Origin: Halorussus salinus
GTDB lineage: Archaea; Halobacteriota; Halobacteria; Halobacteriales; Haladaptataceae
NCBI RefSeq assembly: GCF_004765815.2
Contig: NZ_SBIS02000008.1
Span: 248,001 to 312,000 of the forward strand
Reading direction: 5' to 3'
DNA: 64,000 bases
A program made the position numbers and the translations under genes. The notes beneath the pieces are model-generated. The model worked only from the letters and a program-made list of their open reading frames with translations, was not told the DNA's origin and made no database searches. Position 1 is the stretch's first letter. Each line of letters starts with the position of its first letter. Of this stretch, positions 35,821 to 44,720 are shown one piece after another.

Positions 35821-37781
35821 GTTGGCTCCCGTCGAACTGGCCGTCGTGGGCGAGGAGCGACGGTGAGACCGACCGCGGCGGCGAGACCGACCGCGGCGGC
35901 GAGACGGAGAGTCGGGCGGAAGGCGAGGAGAGGACCGGCCACGGCGTTCTGACGCGAGCGAACGTCGTCAAACTCGCGGTGATACTCGGGTCGCTGTGTT
36001 CGCTGAACGCGGTGTACCTCTGGTCGTACCGCGGCGCGCTGTCGGGGTTCACCTTCGCGCGCCTCGGCGTGCTGAGTACCCACGTCCGCAACGACCTGTT
36101 CCTGCTGGAAGCCACGCCGTCGTTCCCCTTCGGCGCGTACTACCTCCGGTCGTTGCAGGCCGTGGTCGGCGGGAGTCTGGTGGACGTGCTGTACCTCCCC
36201 GTCGCGGCGCTGTTGAGTCCGCTGTTCATCTATCCGTTCGTGCGACTGTTCTTCGACGACCGGACCGTGGCGATGCTCGCGTCGCTCCCGGTGTACCTGC
36301 TGGTGTTCGCCGACAGCTACCACTTCCGGGCCTACGAGATGGGGAAGCTGTTCTACCTGCTGTTCGTGTTCGCTACCGTCCTCTTTCTCAACGACTTCGA
36401 GGAGTACCGGTATCGGTTCGGGCTCCTCTCGCTGCTCTTTTTCGCGGGCGTGAAGTTCTTCGCGCCGCCGATGGAGGTCTGGGCGGTGACGTGGGTCGGC
36501 ATCGTGACGGTATTGGCCATCTTCCGGCGGTTCTACCGGGGCGACCTGACCATCACGCGCCGGACCGTCGCGCGACTGCTGGTCCTCGAACTCACCTTCG
36601 TCGTCCTCATGTTCTCGTACAACAACAAGTTCTACAACCAGTTGCTGACGATGGACTTCCCGCTGACCGGCGAGAACCTGCTCTACTCGGTGTTCGCGCT
36701 GGTGTCGGTGTTGGCGGCCGACCCCGTGACCGTCCAGAGCCAGTACGTGGTGGTCGAGGAGTCCCAGCGGCTCCTCCAGCTGGTCAACGTCCTGACCTTC
36801 GTGCTGATAGCGATTCCCTGCGCGCTGGTGCCGCTCTCGCGGCTGATTCGCTCCGGGCCGTCGTTCGTCTTCCGGAACGCGCGGGAGCTGTTGGCGATAT
36901 CCCTGCTGGCGGCCTACGCCGAGGAGTTACTCCTCTACTCGCTGGTCGGGTCGGGCGTCCAGTTGCGCTACGTCGAACTGGTCTTCCCGGTCGTGGCGCT
37001 GTACTTCTACGCCGACGCGTCGGTCGGGGATTGGGTGCCAGCGATGTCGCTCCGGAAGGCGATGCCGGTCGTCCTCGGCGTCCTGTTGGTGACGAGTTCG
37101 TTCGCGCTCGGCTACGAGTACGAGAACCAGACCCAGCGCCAGTACGTGGACGAGGAGGCCGCCGACGCGCTCGTGGCGTGGCTCTACGAGTACCGGACCG
37201 GCGAGGAGGTCACGACCGACTTCCAGACGTTCGGCTCCATCGTCGCCCACTCGGGGATGCAGTTCGGCGAACCGTACTTCACCAACCTCGGGCGAATCGG
37301 TCCCGAGACCTACGCGAAGTTGGACGACGACGACACCGCCGACAGCTACGGCATGAACTACTTGGTCGTGAACGTCGGCTCTATCGACCAGCCGGTCATG
37401 CGCGGCCCGCCGACGTGGACCAACTTCGAACCGCTGGGCCGCCACACCGACGCGATAGCCACCGAGCGCGCGCTGAGTAAGGTCTACGCCAGCGAGTCGT
37501 TCCGCGTCTACCGGCCGGGCGAGGTGGCAGGCTCCGCTGGCGAGTCGGCTGGGGCGGCAGACGCGGCCGGGGAATCGGACACGGCCGGAGCGACAGACGC
37601 CGCCAGAGCGGCGGATACGACCGTAAACGGTTCCGAAAACGAATCCGAAAACAGTTCTGCAAACATTTCCGCAAACGCCGCGGAGTCTCGGCAATCGAGC
37701 CCGCGAATCGGAAACTCGGTTTCTACAGCACTTCCTCGGTCAGATACCGCTCGAAGTTCTCGACGTAGCGCGCTTGGCTGA
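35817..37781 (+). CDS. Large polytopic membrane protein, possible GT-C-type enzyme
   Basis: A 654-residue protein starting at GTG 35817, overlapping the flippase stop. After an acidic start with a GETDRG repeat it has about ten to twelve helices from residue 40 to 440 and an extracytoplasmic domain near 460-575. An RND motif in the first outer loop (THVRNDLFLLEATPSFPFG) is reminiscent of the acidic catalytic loop of GT-C glycosyltransferases, but I cannot assign a family. The last 80 residues are low-complexity with a run of N-x-S sequons (NGSENESENSSANIS), and the 3' end overlaps the opposite gene by 59 bases. Confidence 0.75.
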   Translation: MSWLPSNWPSWARSDGETDRGGETDRGGETESRAEGEERTGHGVLTRANVVKLAVILGSLCSLNAVYLWSYRGALSGFTFARLGVLSTHVRNDLFLLEATPSFPFGAYYLRSLQAVVGGSLVDVLYLPVAALLSPLFIYPFVRLFFDDRTVAMLASLPVYLLVFADSYHFRAYEMGKLFYLLFVFATVLFLNDFEEYRYRFGLLSLLFFAGVKFFAPPMEVWAVTWVGIVTVLAIFRRFYRGDLTITRRTVARLLVLELTFVVLMFSYNNKFYNQLLTMDFPLTGENLLYSVFALVSVLAADPVTVQSQYVVVEESQRLLQLVNVLTFVLIAIPCALVPLSRLIRSGPSFVFRNARELLAISLLAAYAEELLLYSLVGSGVQLRYVELVFPVVALYFYADASVGDWVPAMSLRKAMPVVLGVLLVTSSFALGYEYENQTQRQYVDEEAADALVAWLYEYRTGEEVTTDFQTFGSIVAHSGMQFGEPYFTNLGRIGPETYAKLDDDDTADSYGMNYLVVNVGSIDQPVMRGPPTWTNFEPLGRHTDAIATERALSKVYASESFRVYRPGEVAGSAGESAGAADAAGESDTAGATDAARAADTTVNGSENESENSSANISANAAESRQSSPRIGNSVSTALPRSDTARSSRRSALG

Positions 37782-38907
37782 ACCGCTCGACGACCGTCCG
37801 GCGGGCCTCGCGGCCCATCTCCTCGCGCAGTTCGGCGTCGCCGCCGAGGAGTGCTATCGCGTCGGCGAGGTCGTCGCTCGACCCCTTCGGGACGACGAGT
37901 CCGTTCTCGCCGTGGGTGACGAGTTCGCGGGTCCCGCCCGCGGGCGTGGCGACGACCGGCACGCCCCGCGCGAACGCCTCCAGAATCGACCGGGGAAGCC
38001 CCTCGTTGTACGACGGGAGGACGAAGAGGTCGATTTCCCCGAGGAGCGCGGGCACGTCGTCGCACCACCCGAGGAAGGTCGTGCGCTCGGCGATACCCCG
38101 GTCGGCGACGCGCTCGCGGAGCTTCCGGCCGTAGTCGCTCCCGTGCTTGTACGCCTCGTCGGACTCCTCGCCAGCGAAGACGAGTTCGTAGTCGCCCAGC
38201 GAGTCGGCGGCGTCGGCCACCGCGTCCACGAGGTGGTGCTGGCCCTTCCGGGGTTGAATCGTGGCGACCTCGGCGATTATCGGGCCGTCGCGGTCGGCGA
38301 AGGGAAACTCGGAGTCGTCCGCGTCGCTCCCGCTTTCGGCGGCGGCGTTCGCGGGCGAGAACTCGTCTAAATCGACGCCGGTGTAGATGGTCTCGGCCTT
38401 CCCGTCGGGCGTGAGGAGTCCGTCGAAGCGGCTCTTGGTCCCGTCCGAGATGGTTATCACGTGGTCCGCGAGGTGGTACGCGAGCGTATCGAGGACCGAA
38501 ATCGGCGTGTCGATGCGGACGTACCACAGAACCGGTATCCCGAGGAGTTTCGCCGCCGGACCGAACAGCACCACGGCTTTCAGACTGTTGCAGTACACCG
38601 CGTCGTAGTCCCGCGCTCGGAGGTAGCGCACGATGTTGCGCTGGTAGCCCGTCACGCTCGTCGCGGTGTCGAGGAGCGCCGCCGGGTGGGTGTCCAGTAG
38701 CGCGTCGCCCGACCGGTCGAGTTCGTCGGGGAGACCAACCACGTCCACCGCGACGCCGCGCTCGCGGGCCTCGTCGGCGAGCGCGCCCTCGCTCGGGACG
38801 ACGAGTCGCGCGTCGAACTCGTCGCTGTCGGTCAGCAACGGGAGCATCGACTGCTGGGCACCCGTCACGCTCTCGTAGTACGGCTCGACGAAGGCGACCT
38901 GCGTCAC
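37723..38907 (-). CDS. GT4-family glycosyltransferase
   Basis: A 394-residue GT-B enzyme. The start VAFVEPYYESVTGAQQSML contains the acceptor-side glycine region. The C-terminal domain begins IIAEVATIQPRKGQHHLV near 212-229 and has the E-x7-E signature SYNEGLPRSILEAF near 293-306 followed by GGTRELVTHGENGLVVPKG. A D/S/E-rich loop separates the domains. The 3' end overlaps the convergent membrane-protein gene by 59 bases. Donor unknown. Confidence 0.9.
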   Translation of the reverse strand: MTQVAFVEPYYESVTGAQQSMLPLLTDSDEFDARLVVPSEGALADEARERGVAVDVVGLPDELDRSGDALLDTHPAALLDTATSVTGYQRNIVRYLRARDYDAVYCNSLKAVVLFGPAAKLLGIPVLWYVRIDTPISVLDTLAYHLADHVITISDGTKSRFDGLLTPDGKAETIYTGVDLDEFSPANAAAESGSDADDSEFPFADRDGPIIAEVATIQPRKGQHHLVDAVADAADSLGDYELVFAGEESDEAYKHGSDYGRKLRERVADRGIAERTTFLGWCDDVPALLGEIDLFVLPSYNEGLPRSILEAFARGVPVVATPAGGTRELVTHGENGLVVPKGSSDDLADAIALLGGDAELREEMGREARRTVVERFSQARYVENFERYLTEEVL

Positions 38908-39049
38908 GCGACTACCCTAGCGAGAACGCCACTTAGTAATGCTCCGCGTATCGAATCCGCGAGCGAGCGGGTGTCAAACCGAGAACCGGAACCGACGGTG
39001 AAACGGTCGAAATCCCTTTCCCCCAACTCGTCGTCGGTGACGACCAATC

Positions 39050-40219
39050 GTGTCGGGTGGGATTCGCGTCTGTCACGTCCTCAACGCGCTGGGCGACGGC
39101 GGGGTACAGAATCTGCTGTTGAACATGGTCGAGCGTTCCGAGAGCAACGTCGAGCATTCGATAAGCTACCTGAACGAACTGGAGACCTCCCTAGAGCCTG
39201 CGTTCCGCGCGAAGGGCGTCGAAGTCACCGACGCGAGTCCGGGCGGGCAGTTCGACCCGCGAGCGGTCGGCGCGCTGGCCCGCCACGTCCGGAAACGCGA
39301 CGTAGACGTGCTTCACGCCCACCTGCCGTGGCAACAGGTGGTGGCCAGACTCGCCGGTCTCGTCACCGACACCGCGGTCGTCAGCACCCACCACAACCTC
39401 GGCGACAACAGTCACCCGGCCGTCCTCGCGGCCGAGCGAGCGACCAGACTCCTCGACGCGGCCACCGCGGCCGTCTCCGAGACGGTCGCCGAGCGCCACG
39501 CCGGACGGTGGGTCGGCGCAGACGACCGGTGGCGCGTCGTCCACAACGGCATCGACGTGCCGGGGTTCCGCGAGGAGGTCCGGTCGCGCGACGGAATCGA
39601 AGCCGGGCAAAAACGGGCGACGCCGGACGGCGGAGCCGAGAGCGATTCGAGCGCCCCGACCTTTCTCCACGTCGGGCGCTACATCCCCGGCAAGTCCCAG
39701 AGGGACCTCCTGCACGCGATGGCGAGCGTGGTCGAGGAGGCCCCCGGCGCGCACCTCTACCTCGTCGGGTGGGGAGACCTCGAAGCCGACCTCCGGGCGG
39801 CGGCCGACCGCCTCGGTATCGCGGATAACGTCTCGGTCACGGGCTACCAGAGCGACGTGGAGGACTACTACGCGGCGGCCGACGCGTTCGTGTCGAGTTC
39901 GCTCTCGGAGGGGTTCCCCATCACCTACATCGAGGCGATGGCCGCCGAACTGCCCGTCGTCTCGACGGCGTTCGGCGGCGCGGCCGACATCGTGGCCGAC
40001 GGCGAGACCGGGTTCGTCGTGCCGACCCGCGACAGGGCGGCGCTCGCCGACGCGATGGCGAGACTGACCGACCCCGAGGAGCGCGCCGAGTTGGGGCGCG
40101 CGGGCTACGAGCGCGCCGAGGAGCTATTCGACGTGGCGCGCACCGAAGCCGAGTACCGCGAGATTTACCGGGAGTGTCTGGACGAGTCAGCCACAGGAGC
40201 GCCCCCGACGCCGCGGTGA
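39050..40219 (+). CDS. GT4-family glycosyltransferase
   Basis: A 389-residue GT-B enzyme starting at GTG 39050. IRVCHVLNALGDGGVQNLLLN matches the GT4 N-terminal domain of transferases acting on lipid-linked acceptors; DVLHAHLPWQQ follows. The donor domain has FLHVGRYIPGKSQRDLL near 205-220 and the signature SLSEGFPITYIEAMAAE near 283-299. It is divergent from the GT4 at 37723 and convergent with the beta-propeller gene (13-base gap). The promoter may be the AAATCCCTTTC region near 39010. Confidence 0.9.
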   Translation: MSGGIRVCHVLNALGDGGVQNLLLNMVERSESNVEHSISYLNELETSLEPAFRAKGVEVTDASPGGQFDPRAVGALARHVRKRDVDVLHAHLPWQQVVARLAGLVTDTAVVSTHHNLGDNSHPAVLAAERATRLLDAATAAVSETVAERHAGRWVGADDRWRVVHNGIDVPGFREEVRSRDGIEAGQKRATPDGGAESDSSAPTFLHVGRYIPGKSQRDLLHAMASVVEEAPGAHLYLVGWGDLEADLRAAADRLGIADNVSVTGYQSDVEDYYAAADAFVSSSLSEGFPITYIEAMAAELPVVSTAFGGAADIVADGETGFVVPTRDRAALADAMARLTDPEERAELGRAGYERAEELFDVARTEAEYREIYRECLDESATGAPPTPR

Positions 40220-40232
40220 AGTCGGCGGGACG

Positions 40233-41444
40233 CTACCCCGACGAGTCCGGGCCGAGCCGAGCGGTCGCCTCCTCGTCGGGGCGAACGTCCGGCGGACGGG
40301 AGGCCGAGGCGACGCTCTCGTACATCCCGATGGCCCAGTTGTGGCCGAAGACGCCGTTGCCGAAGTCGATGTTGCCGTCCACCGCGCACCGCCACGTCCG
40401 GCCGTCGAACCACGGGTCCACGTGGTGCATCTTCCCGGAGTTCCACCCGACCGGCGAGTCGCTGGCCTGCACCGTCGGCGACGAGTCGAGTTCCGCGTCC
40501 TCGTACCGGTCGGGTGAGAGGGCCGTCACCTCGAAGGCCCGGACCCGCTCGCCGTACCCCGAGACGCACTGCTGGAGAAAGAGGAGGACGCCCTCCTCGC
40601 GGACGACGGGCCGACCCGCGGGCCGCGCTCCGCGCGGCCGGTCGCGGACGACGGGGTTGTCGGCGTGGGGTTCCCAGTCGTCGGCCCGGAGCGTCGGCGA
40701 GTGGAAGGCGTAGAGGTCCCGCTCGTCGCCCGCGATGGCCCACCAGCGGTCGTCCCACCGGAAGACCACGGTGTCGCTCACGGGATAGTCGAGCGAGAGA
40801 ATCGTCGCCGCCTCGGTCCAGTCGTGGGGGAACTCGCGGGCTTCGTAGAGGAGAACGTCGGCGGTTCCGGCCGACTTGTCCCACGGGTCGGGCAGGAGGT
40901 AGCGGGTCCCCTCCCACTGGAAGACGTAGGGGAACGAGAGGTGGGCGTCGGTTCGCAACACCACGCGGTCGTACTCCCACGACGACCCGCCGTCCGGACT
41001 GGTCGCGTGGCCGACGACCGCGGTCGGGTCGGCGTCCTGATTGAACACCTCGAAGAACATGTGCCAGTCGCCCGCCGCGGTGACGAACAGGAACGGGTCG
41101 GCCACGCCGCCCGCCCGACCGTAGTCGGTCACGTCGCGCGCGGTCAACACCGGATTGAGGACGTTCGGCGAGGGCTGGAGCGCCACCGGGTCGAACGGGG
41201 CGTCGCGGTAGGGGTAGGTCGGAATCGACTCGCCGGTGAACCACGGCCTCGCCGACGGTTGGCCGCGGCGGTGCCCGGCCGACGACCCGGCGGTGCGCGC
41301 GTCGCCGACGACCTGCGGGACCGTGTGGTGGAGCGTCTCGCCGACCCGGCGACTGAGCCACCGGACCGCGCGAACGTCGCCGAGTCTCGACCGGAGTGAC
41401 CGAAGCAGTTCGTCCCGGAGTTCAGACGAGAGCGCCGACATCAT
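40233..41444 (-). CDS. Five-bladed beta-propeller glycan enzyme (GINT1 N-domain / GH43-like)
   Basis: A 403-residue protein. From about residue 95 it repeats propeller blades: DPFLFVTAAGDWHMFFEVF, HLSFPYVFQWEGTRYLLPD, DTVVFRWDDRWWAIAG, and KMHHVDPWFDGRTWRCAVDG. The order (ADPF, HLSYPYVF, DxxxFxxxxxWWL) matches the N-terminal domain of glucosamine-inositolphosphorylceramide transferase-like proteins and GH43-fold relatives. Catalytic role is uncertain: substrate binding or glycoside hydrolysis/transfer are both open. Its ATG at 41444 overlaps the stop of the ATP-grasp gene (ATGA), so the two are translationally coupled. Confidence 0.7.
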   Translation of the reverse strand: MMSALSSELRDELLRSLRSRLGDVRAVRWLSRRVGETLHHTVPQVVGDARTAGSSAGHRRGQPSARPWFTGESIPTYPYRDAPFDPVALQPSPNVLNPVLTARDVTDYGRAGGVADPFLFVTAAGDWHMFFEVFNQDADPTAVVGHATSPDGGSSWEYDRVVLRTDAHLSFPYVFQWEGTRYLLPDPWDKSAGTADVLLYEAREFPHDWTEAATILSLDYPVSDTVVFRWDDRWWAIAGDERDLYAFHSPTLRADDWEPHADNPVVRDRPRGARPAGRPVVREEGVLLFLQQCVSGYGERVRAFEVTALSPDRYEDAELDSSPTVQASDSPVGWNSGKMHHVDPWFDGRTWRCAVDGNIDFGNGVFGHNWAIGMYESVASASRPPDVRPDEEATARLGPDSSG

Positions 41445-42784
41445 CGCTCGACCTCCGGTTCGTTGACTTCCAACCGGGAGCGTTGCGGTTGATCGCTCGA
41501 CGCCGGTTCGGCCTCGGCCTCGCTCCCGCCGGACTCGTCGCGGCCCGCGAGTCTGTCGGCGAGTCCGACGAGGCGTCGCCCCGCGTAGGTGGCGAACGGC
41601 AGGGGGTCGGTCGCGTCGAGGTAGTCGAACCGGGGGTGGCGAACCAGCGAGGTCGCCACGTCCGCGGCCGTCCGGGCGAACGAGGGCCGTTCGACCAGCG
41701 CGGTGTCGTCGGCGAGGAGACTCAACAGGTGGCTGGCCTCCCCGCTCAGCAGGTGGCCTGCGGTCCCGACCTCGTAGTCGCAGTCGATGCGGTCGGTCGC
41801 GCCGGTGGCCAACAGCCACGCGTAGTAGGGGAAGTCCGCGCCCGCCTGCACGGTGAAGGGAAGCGACGACCAGAACCGCGGGTTTATCTCCATGAGCGAG
41901 AACTCGCCGGTCTCGGGGTCCCGGAGGAACTCGACCATCGCCGCACCGTGCCAGTCGAGGTGGTCGAGCAGTCGCGTCCCGAGGCGCTCCAGTTCGGGAA
42001 TCTCGACTGACTCGCGGTAGGCGCTCGCGCCGCCGCTGTAGTGGACGCCCCGAATCTGGCGATGCTGGAACGACGCCACCTGCTCGCCCTCGTCGTAGAG
42101 CGCGAAAAAGCCGTACTCGTCGGTCGCGGGCAGGAACGCTTGGACGATGGGAACGTGATACATCTCGTTTACCGCACGTGTTACGTCGGGACGCTCGCCC
42201 GCCGGGAGGTAGCGCGTCGTCGGCGGTCGGGCGAGGCCGTGGGACTCGCCCCCGGTCTCGGGGGCGCGACCGTCGAGTGCGCTCGCCTCGCCGTCGGTCG
42301 GCAGGACCGAGTACCGGCCCTTCAGAATCCACGGCCGCGACCAGTCCGTGCAGTCGGTCAGCAGGTGGGTCTCGGGCGTCGCCACGCCGACCTCGTGGGC
42401 GGCGTCGTAGAGCCGAATCCGGTCTTGAACCGTCCGAAGCGTCTCGAAGTCGGGCCACGGCGTGCCGACCCACTCGGCGAACTCGTCGCGGTACTTCGCG
42501 AGGAGGTACACGTCTTTCTCCCGGACCGGTAGCACGGTCCGGACGCGCGACCGGCGCGCGAGGTCGAGCAGGGCGTCCTTGTACCCGAGGGCGTCCCGAG
42601 ACGGCGACGGCACGACGACCGACTCGTCGCAGTAGCGCGACCGGAACGCCTCGGCCGACGGCTCCTCGGAGACCAGCGTCGTTTCGATACCGCGGCGACC
42701 CAGCGACCGGACGCAGGCGAGTGAACTCGGATGAGTTATCGCAGGCACGACTACCCCATCCCCCGCCCCACCATTCGCAAACAT
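41441..42784 (-). CDS. ATP-grasp carboxylate-amine ligase-like protein
   Basis: A 447-residue protein. The N-terminal pre-ATP-grasp Rossmann domain (VVVPAITHPSSLACVRSLGRRGIET) is of the CarB-like/D-Ala-D-Ala ligase type. WILKGRYSVLP supplies the ATP lysine, and MVEFLRDPETGEFSLMEINPRFWSS gives the Mg-binding E and E-x-N. It should ligate an amino acid or carboxylate to an amine through an acyl-phosphate. I start at ATG 42784 because upstream codons are low-quality and the region is AT-rich. It is coupled to the beta-propeller gene, which suggests the pair modifies one glycan together. Confidence 0.8.
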   Translation of the reverse strand: MFANGGAGDGVVVPAITHPSSLACVRSLGRRGIETTLVSEEPSAEAFRSRYCDESVVVPSPSRDALGYKDALLDLARRSRVRTVLPVREKDVYLLAKYRDEFAEWVGTPWPDFETLRTVQDRIRLYDAAHEVGVATPETHLLTDCTDWSRPWILKGRYSVLPTDGEASALDGRAPETGGESHGLARPPTTRYLPAGERPDVTRAVNEMYHVPIVQAFLPATDEYGFFALYDEGEQVASFQHRQIRGVHYSGGASAYRESVEIPELERLGTRLLDHLDWHGAAMVEFLRDPETGEFSLMEINPRFWSSLPFTVQAGADFPYYAWLLATGATDRIDCDYEVGTAGHLLSGEASHLLSLLADDTALVERPSFARTAADVATSLVRHPRFDYLDATDPLPFATYAGRRLVGLADRLAGRDESGGSEAEAEPASSDQPQRSRLEVNEPEVER

Positions 42785-42995
42785 GTTGTTATTGTAACTA
42801 ATACGGTCGGTTTTCTTATAGAAGTTGCTCCCGTTGCCACCGCTCCCGCCCGTTATTCTATCGACGTATCCCCGAAATTTCATGCTTCACCCGTATCGAA
42901 TCCGCTCCCGACGCGCCACGAGTTCGCTGGCGATGGGTCTCCGATTTCGGCGTGCGAGACTCCTCCGGCGAGCGACCGGGGGACTCCACTGCCCG

Positions 42996-43250
42996 TCACA
43001 GTTTCCCCGCGACCCGAACGAAGACAGCGTACCCGAACACGACCACGACCAACGCGACGAACCACTTCAAGCGGCGTCGCCACTCCGGCGAGCGCGTCGT
43101 GGGTGCGGTGAGCGCCACCAACCCCAAGAACCCGACGAACGAGACGAAGGCGAACGCTTGCAGGGACATGAGGCCGAAGAGAGTGAGTCCCACAACCCCC
43201 AACAGCATCCACGACACGTGAGCGAGCACGAACTCGTGGCGTCGTAGCAT
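42996..43250 (-). CDS. Small three-helix membrane protein
   Basis: An 84-residue protein from ATG 43250 (MLRRHEFVLAHV). Three hydrophobic segments are clear: SWMLLGVVGLTLFGLMSL, FAFVSFVGFLGLVALTA and LKWFVALVVVVFGYAVFV. No motif is recognisable. Codon positions show the high third-base G+C expected of a real gene, and the minus-strand neighbour ATP-grasp gene begins 211 bases further on. It is probably an orphan inner-membrane protein. Confidence 0.6.
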   Translation of the reverse strand: MLRRHEFVLAHVSWMLLGVVGLTLFGLMSLQAFAFVSFVGFLGLVALTAPTTRSPEWRRRLKWFVALVVVVFGYAVFVRVAGKL

Positions 43251-43660
43251 CGAGATAGACCATATGCCACGGCATTCTATGTAAGTACCGGCCGGAAGGA
43301 CGGTGGACCGAACGGGAGCGACCCGCCAGCGCGGGACGTTCCCTCGTCGGCCCTCCGCGACGGTTCGGGGCCTCCTCGTCACCCGACGCCCGAGACCAGT
43401 CAGAGCCCGGCACGAAAGAAAACATCTCTACTAGGAATAGTAGGAAGAAAGCGCCTATTACCTACGTTAATTCAGAGATACATCCAAATACCGAAATATC
43501 TAGTTGCTGTTACGGAAGATTGATGAAGAGGTGTTGCAAACGCAGTTCCCGTGACCCCGTCAGCGACTGTCCGGCGGCGACGCCCTCCTCGCGGGAGACG
43601 ACCACGGGGCGAGTGGGAGAGCGCCCGACAGTCCGACCGGGGGACAACGACTCGATATCT
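43251..43660. other. 410-base intergenic region with AT-rich core
   Basis: No gene is convincing. Bases about 43413-43520 are unusually A+T-rich for this genome. They contain a perfect dyad CTACTA-GGAA-TAGTAG (43428-43443) and a TATA-like AAATATC (43494-43500). The latter lies about 28 bases before an ATG at 43523 that is in frame with the downstream beta-helix gene, so a longer N-terminus from that ATG is possible, although I prefer the start at 43661. Confidence 0.45.
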
Positions 43661-44710
43661 ATGACACAGAACCACGACTATCAGACCCCCTCGAAGGGAA
43701 CGAGCGATTGGCACGTCCCCATCAACGAGAACTTCGCGGCGCTCGACGCCGATGTCGAAATCCGTGACGCCGCCTCGAACAGGTCCGACTACGAACCCAA
43801 GCAGGGCGCGAAGTTCCTCGCGACCGACTCCGGCGAGCGGTTCCTCGGCGACGGGAGCAGTTGGAACAAGCTTCCGTACCCCGGTACCAGCGACGGTCCG
43901 AATACGTCACAGACCAACGACGGCGACCGACCGCTGGCGACGACCGGCGGCGTCGGCGTCACGGTGGACGCGAACGGCGGCGGCGACTACCAGTCGATTC
44001 AGGCCGCCATCAACAACGAGGTGCCGTGGCTGGTCGAACACCCCGTGGACATCCGCGTGAAGCCGGGGACGTACGACGAGGACGTTCTCCTCCCGCCCTA
44101 CATGTCCAACTGGGCCGAGCAGAGCGACCGAGGAGAGCGCATCCCCATCCAGATCACCGGCGACACCAACTCGCCGGGCAACGTGAAGGTCAAGTCGTTC
44201 ATGGCGACCGGCGGCGTCGGCGTGACGCAGGTACGTGGCATCGAGTTCACGGGCGCGAGTTCCTACGACGACGAGAACACCGCCTTCTCGGTGTACAACA
44301 CCAACCGCGTCGGCATCATCGACTGCAACATCAACACCGGCGGGAACGCCATGACCGCCTACAACGGCGAAATCTGTGCGGTCCGCGTCAACGTGAACGG
44401 CGGCGGGTGGGGCGTGAAGGTCAAGCACAACGGCCAGTACTGGGAGTCGGGCGGCGGAACCTCCGGGTCGGTCAACGGCGCGGCCTACAACATGGACGAC
44501 GGGACCATCAAGTTCAACCACCGCGACGAGGGCCACATCTCCGGCAACCCCCTCGTCGCGGCCGACAAGAGCCACGACGGCGGCTTCGTGATGGACGAGG
44601 GCAAGGGCCGACTCTACGGCATCAACCGGCTCGCGGTCGCCGACCAGAGCGACGGCTCGCTCCACGACATCGTGGTCGAGAACGGCTCCGTGACCGCGCG
44701 AAAACTGTAA
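43661..44710 (+). CDS. Right-handed beta-helix (pectin-lyase-fold) protein
   Basis: A 349-residue protein without a signal peptide. The N-terminal 75 residues (TPSKGTSDWHVPINENFAALDADVEI and SGERFLGDGSSWNKLP) resemble phage tail-fibre or spike openings and recur in haloarchaeal proteins I remember. GGGDYQSIQAAIN at about 108-120 is the standard entry to pectinesterase/pectate-lyase-like beta-helices, followed by coils such as GIEFTGAS, VGIIDCNIN and GEICAVRVNVNGG. It may bind or cleave acidic polysaccharide. Start 43661 matches the conserved MTQNHDY beginning; an in-frame ATG 43523 would add 46 basic, Cys-containing residues. Confidence 0.75.
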   Translation: MTQNHDYQTPSKGTSDWHVPINENFAALDADVEIRDAASNRSDYEPKQGAKFLATDSGERFLGDGSSWNKLPYPGTSDGPNTSQTNDGDRPLATTGGVGVTVDANGGGDYQSIQAAINNEVPWLVEHPVDIRVKPGTYDEDVLLPPYMSNWAEQSDRGERIPIQITGDTNSPGNVKVKSFMATGGVGVTQVRGIEFTGASSYDDENTAFSVYNTNRVGIIDCNINTGGNAMTAYNGEICAVRVNVNGGGWGVKVKHNGQYWESGGGTSGSVNGAAYNMDDGTIKFNHRDEGHISGNPLVAADKSHDGGFVMDEGKGRLYGINRLAVADQSDGSLHDIVVENGSVTARKL

Positions 44711-44720
44711 TCCTCCGGGA

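Noticed and set aside
43661-44710. Remnant prophage around the tail-spike-like protein
   Set aside because: No capsid, terminase, integrase or attachment-site signals nearby; neighbours are cellular glycan genes.
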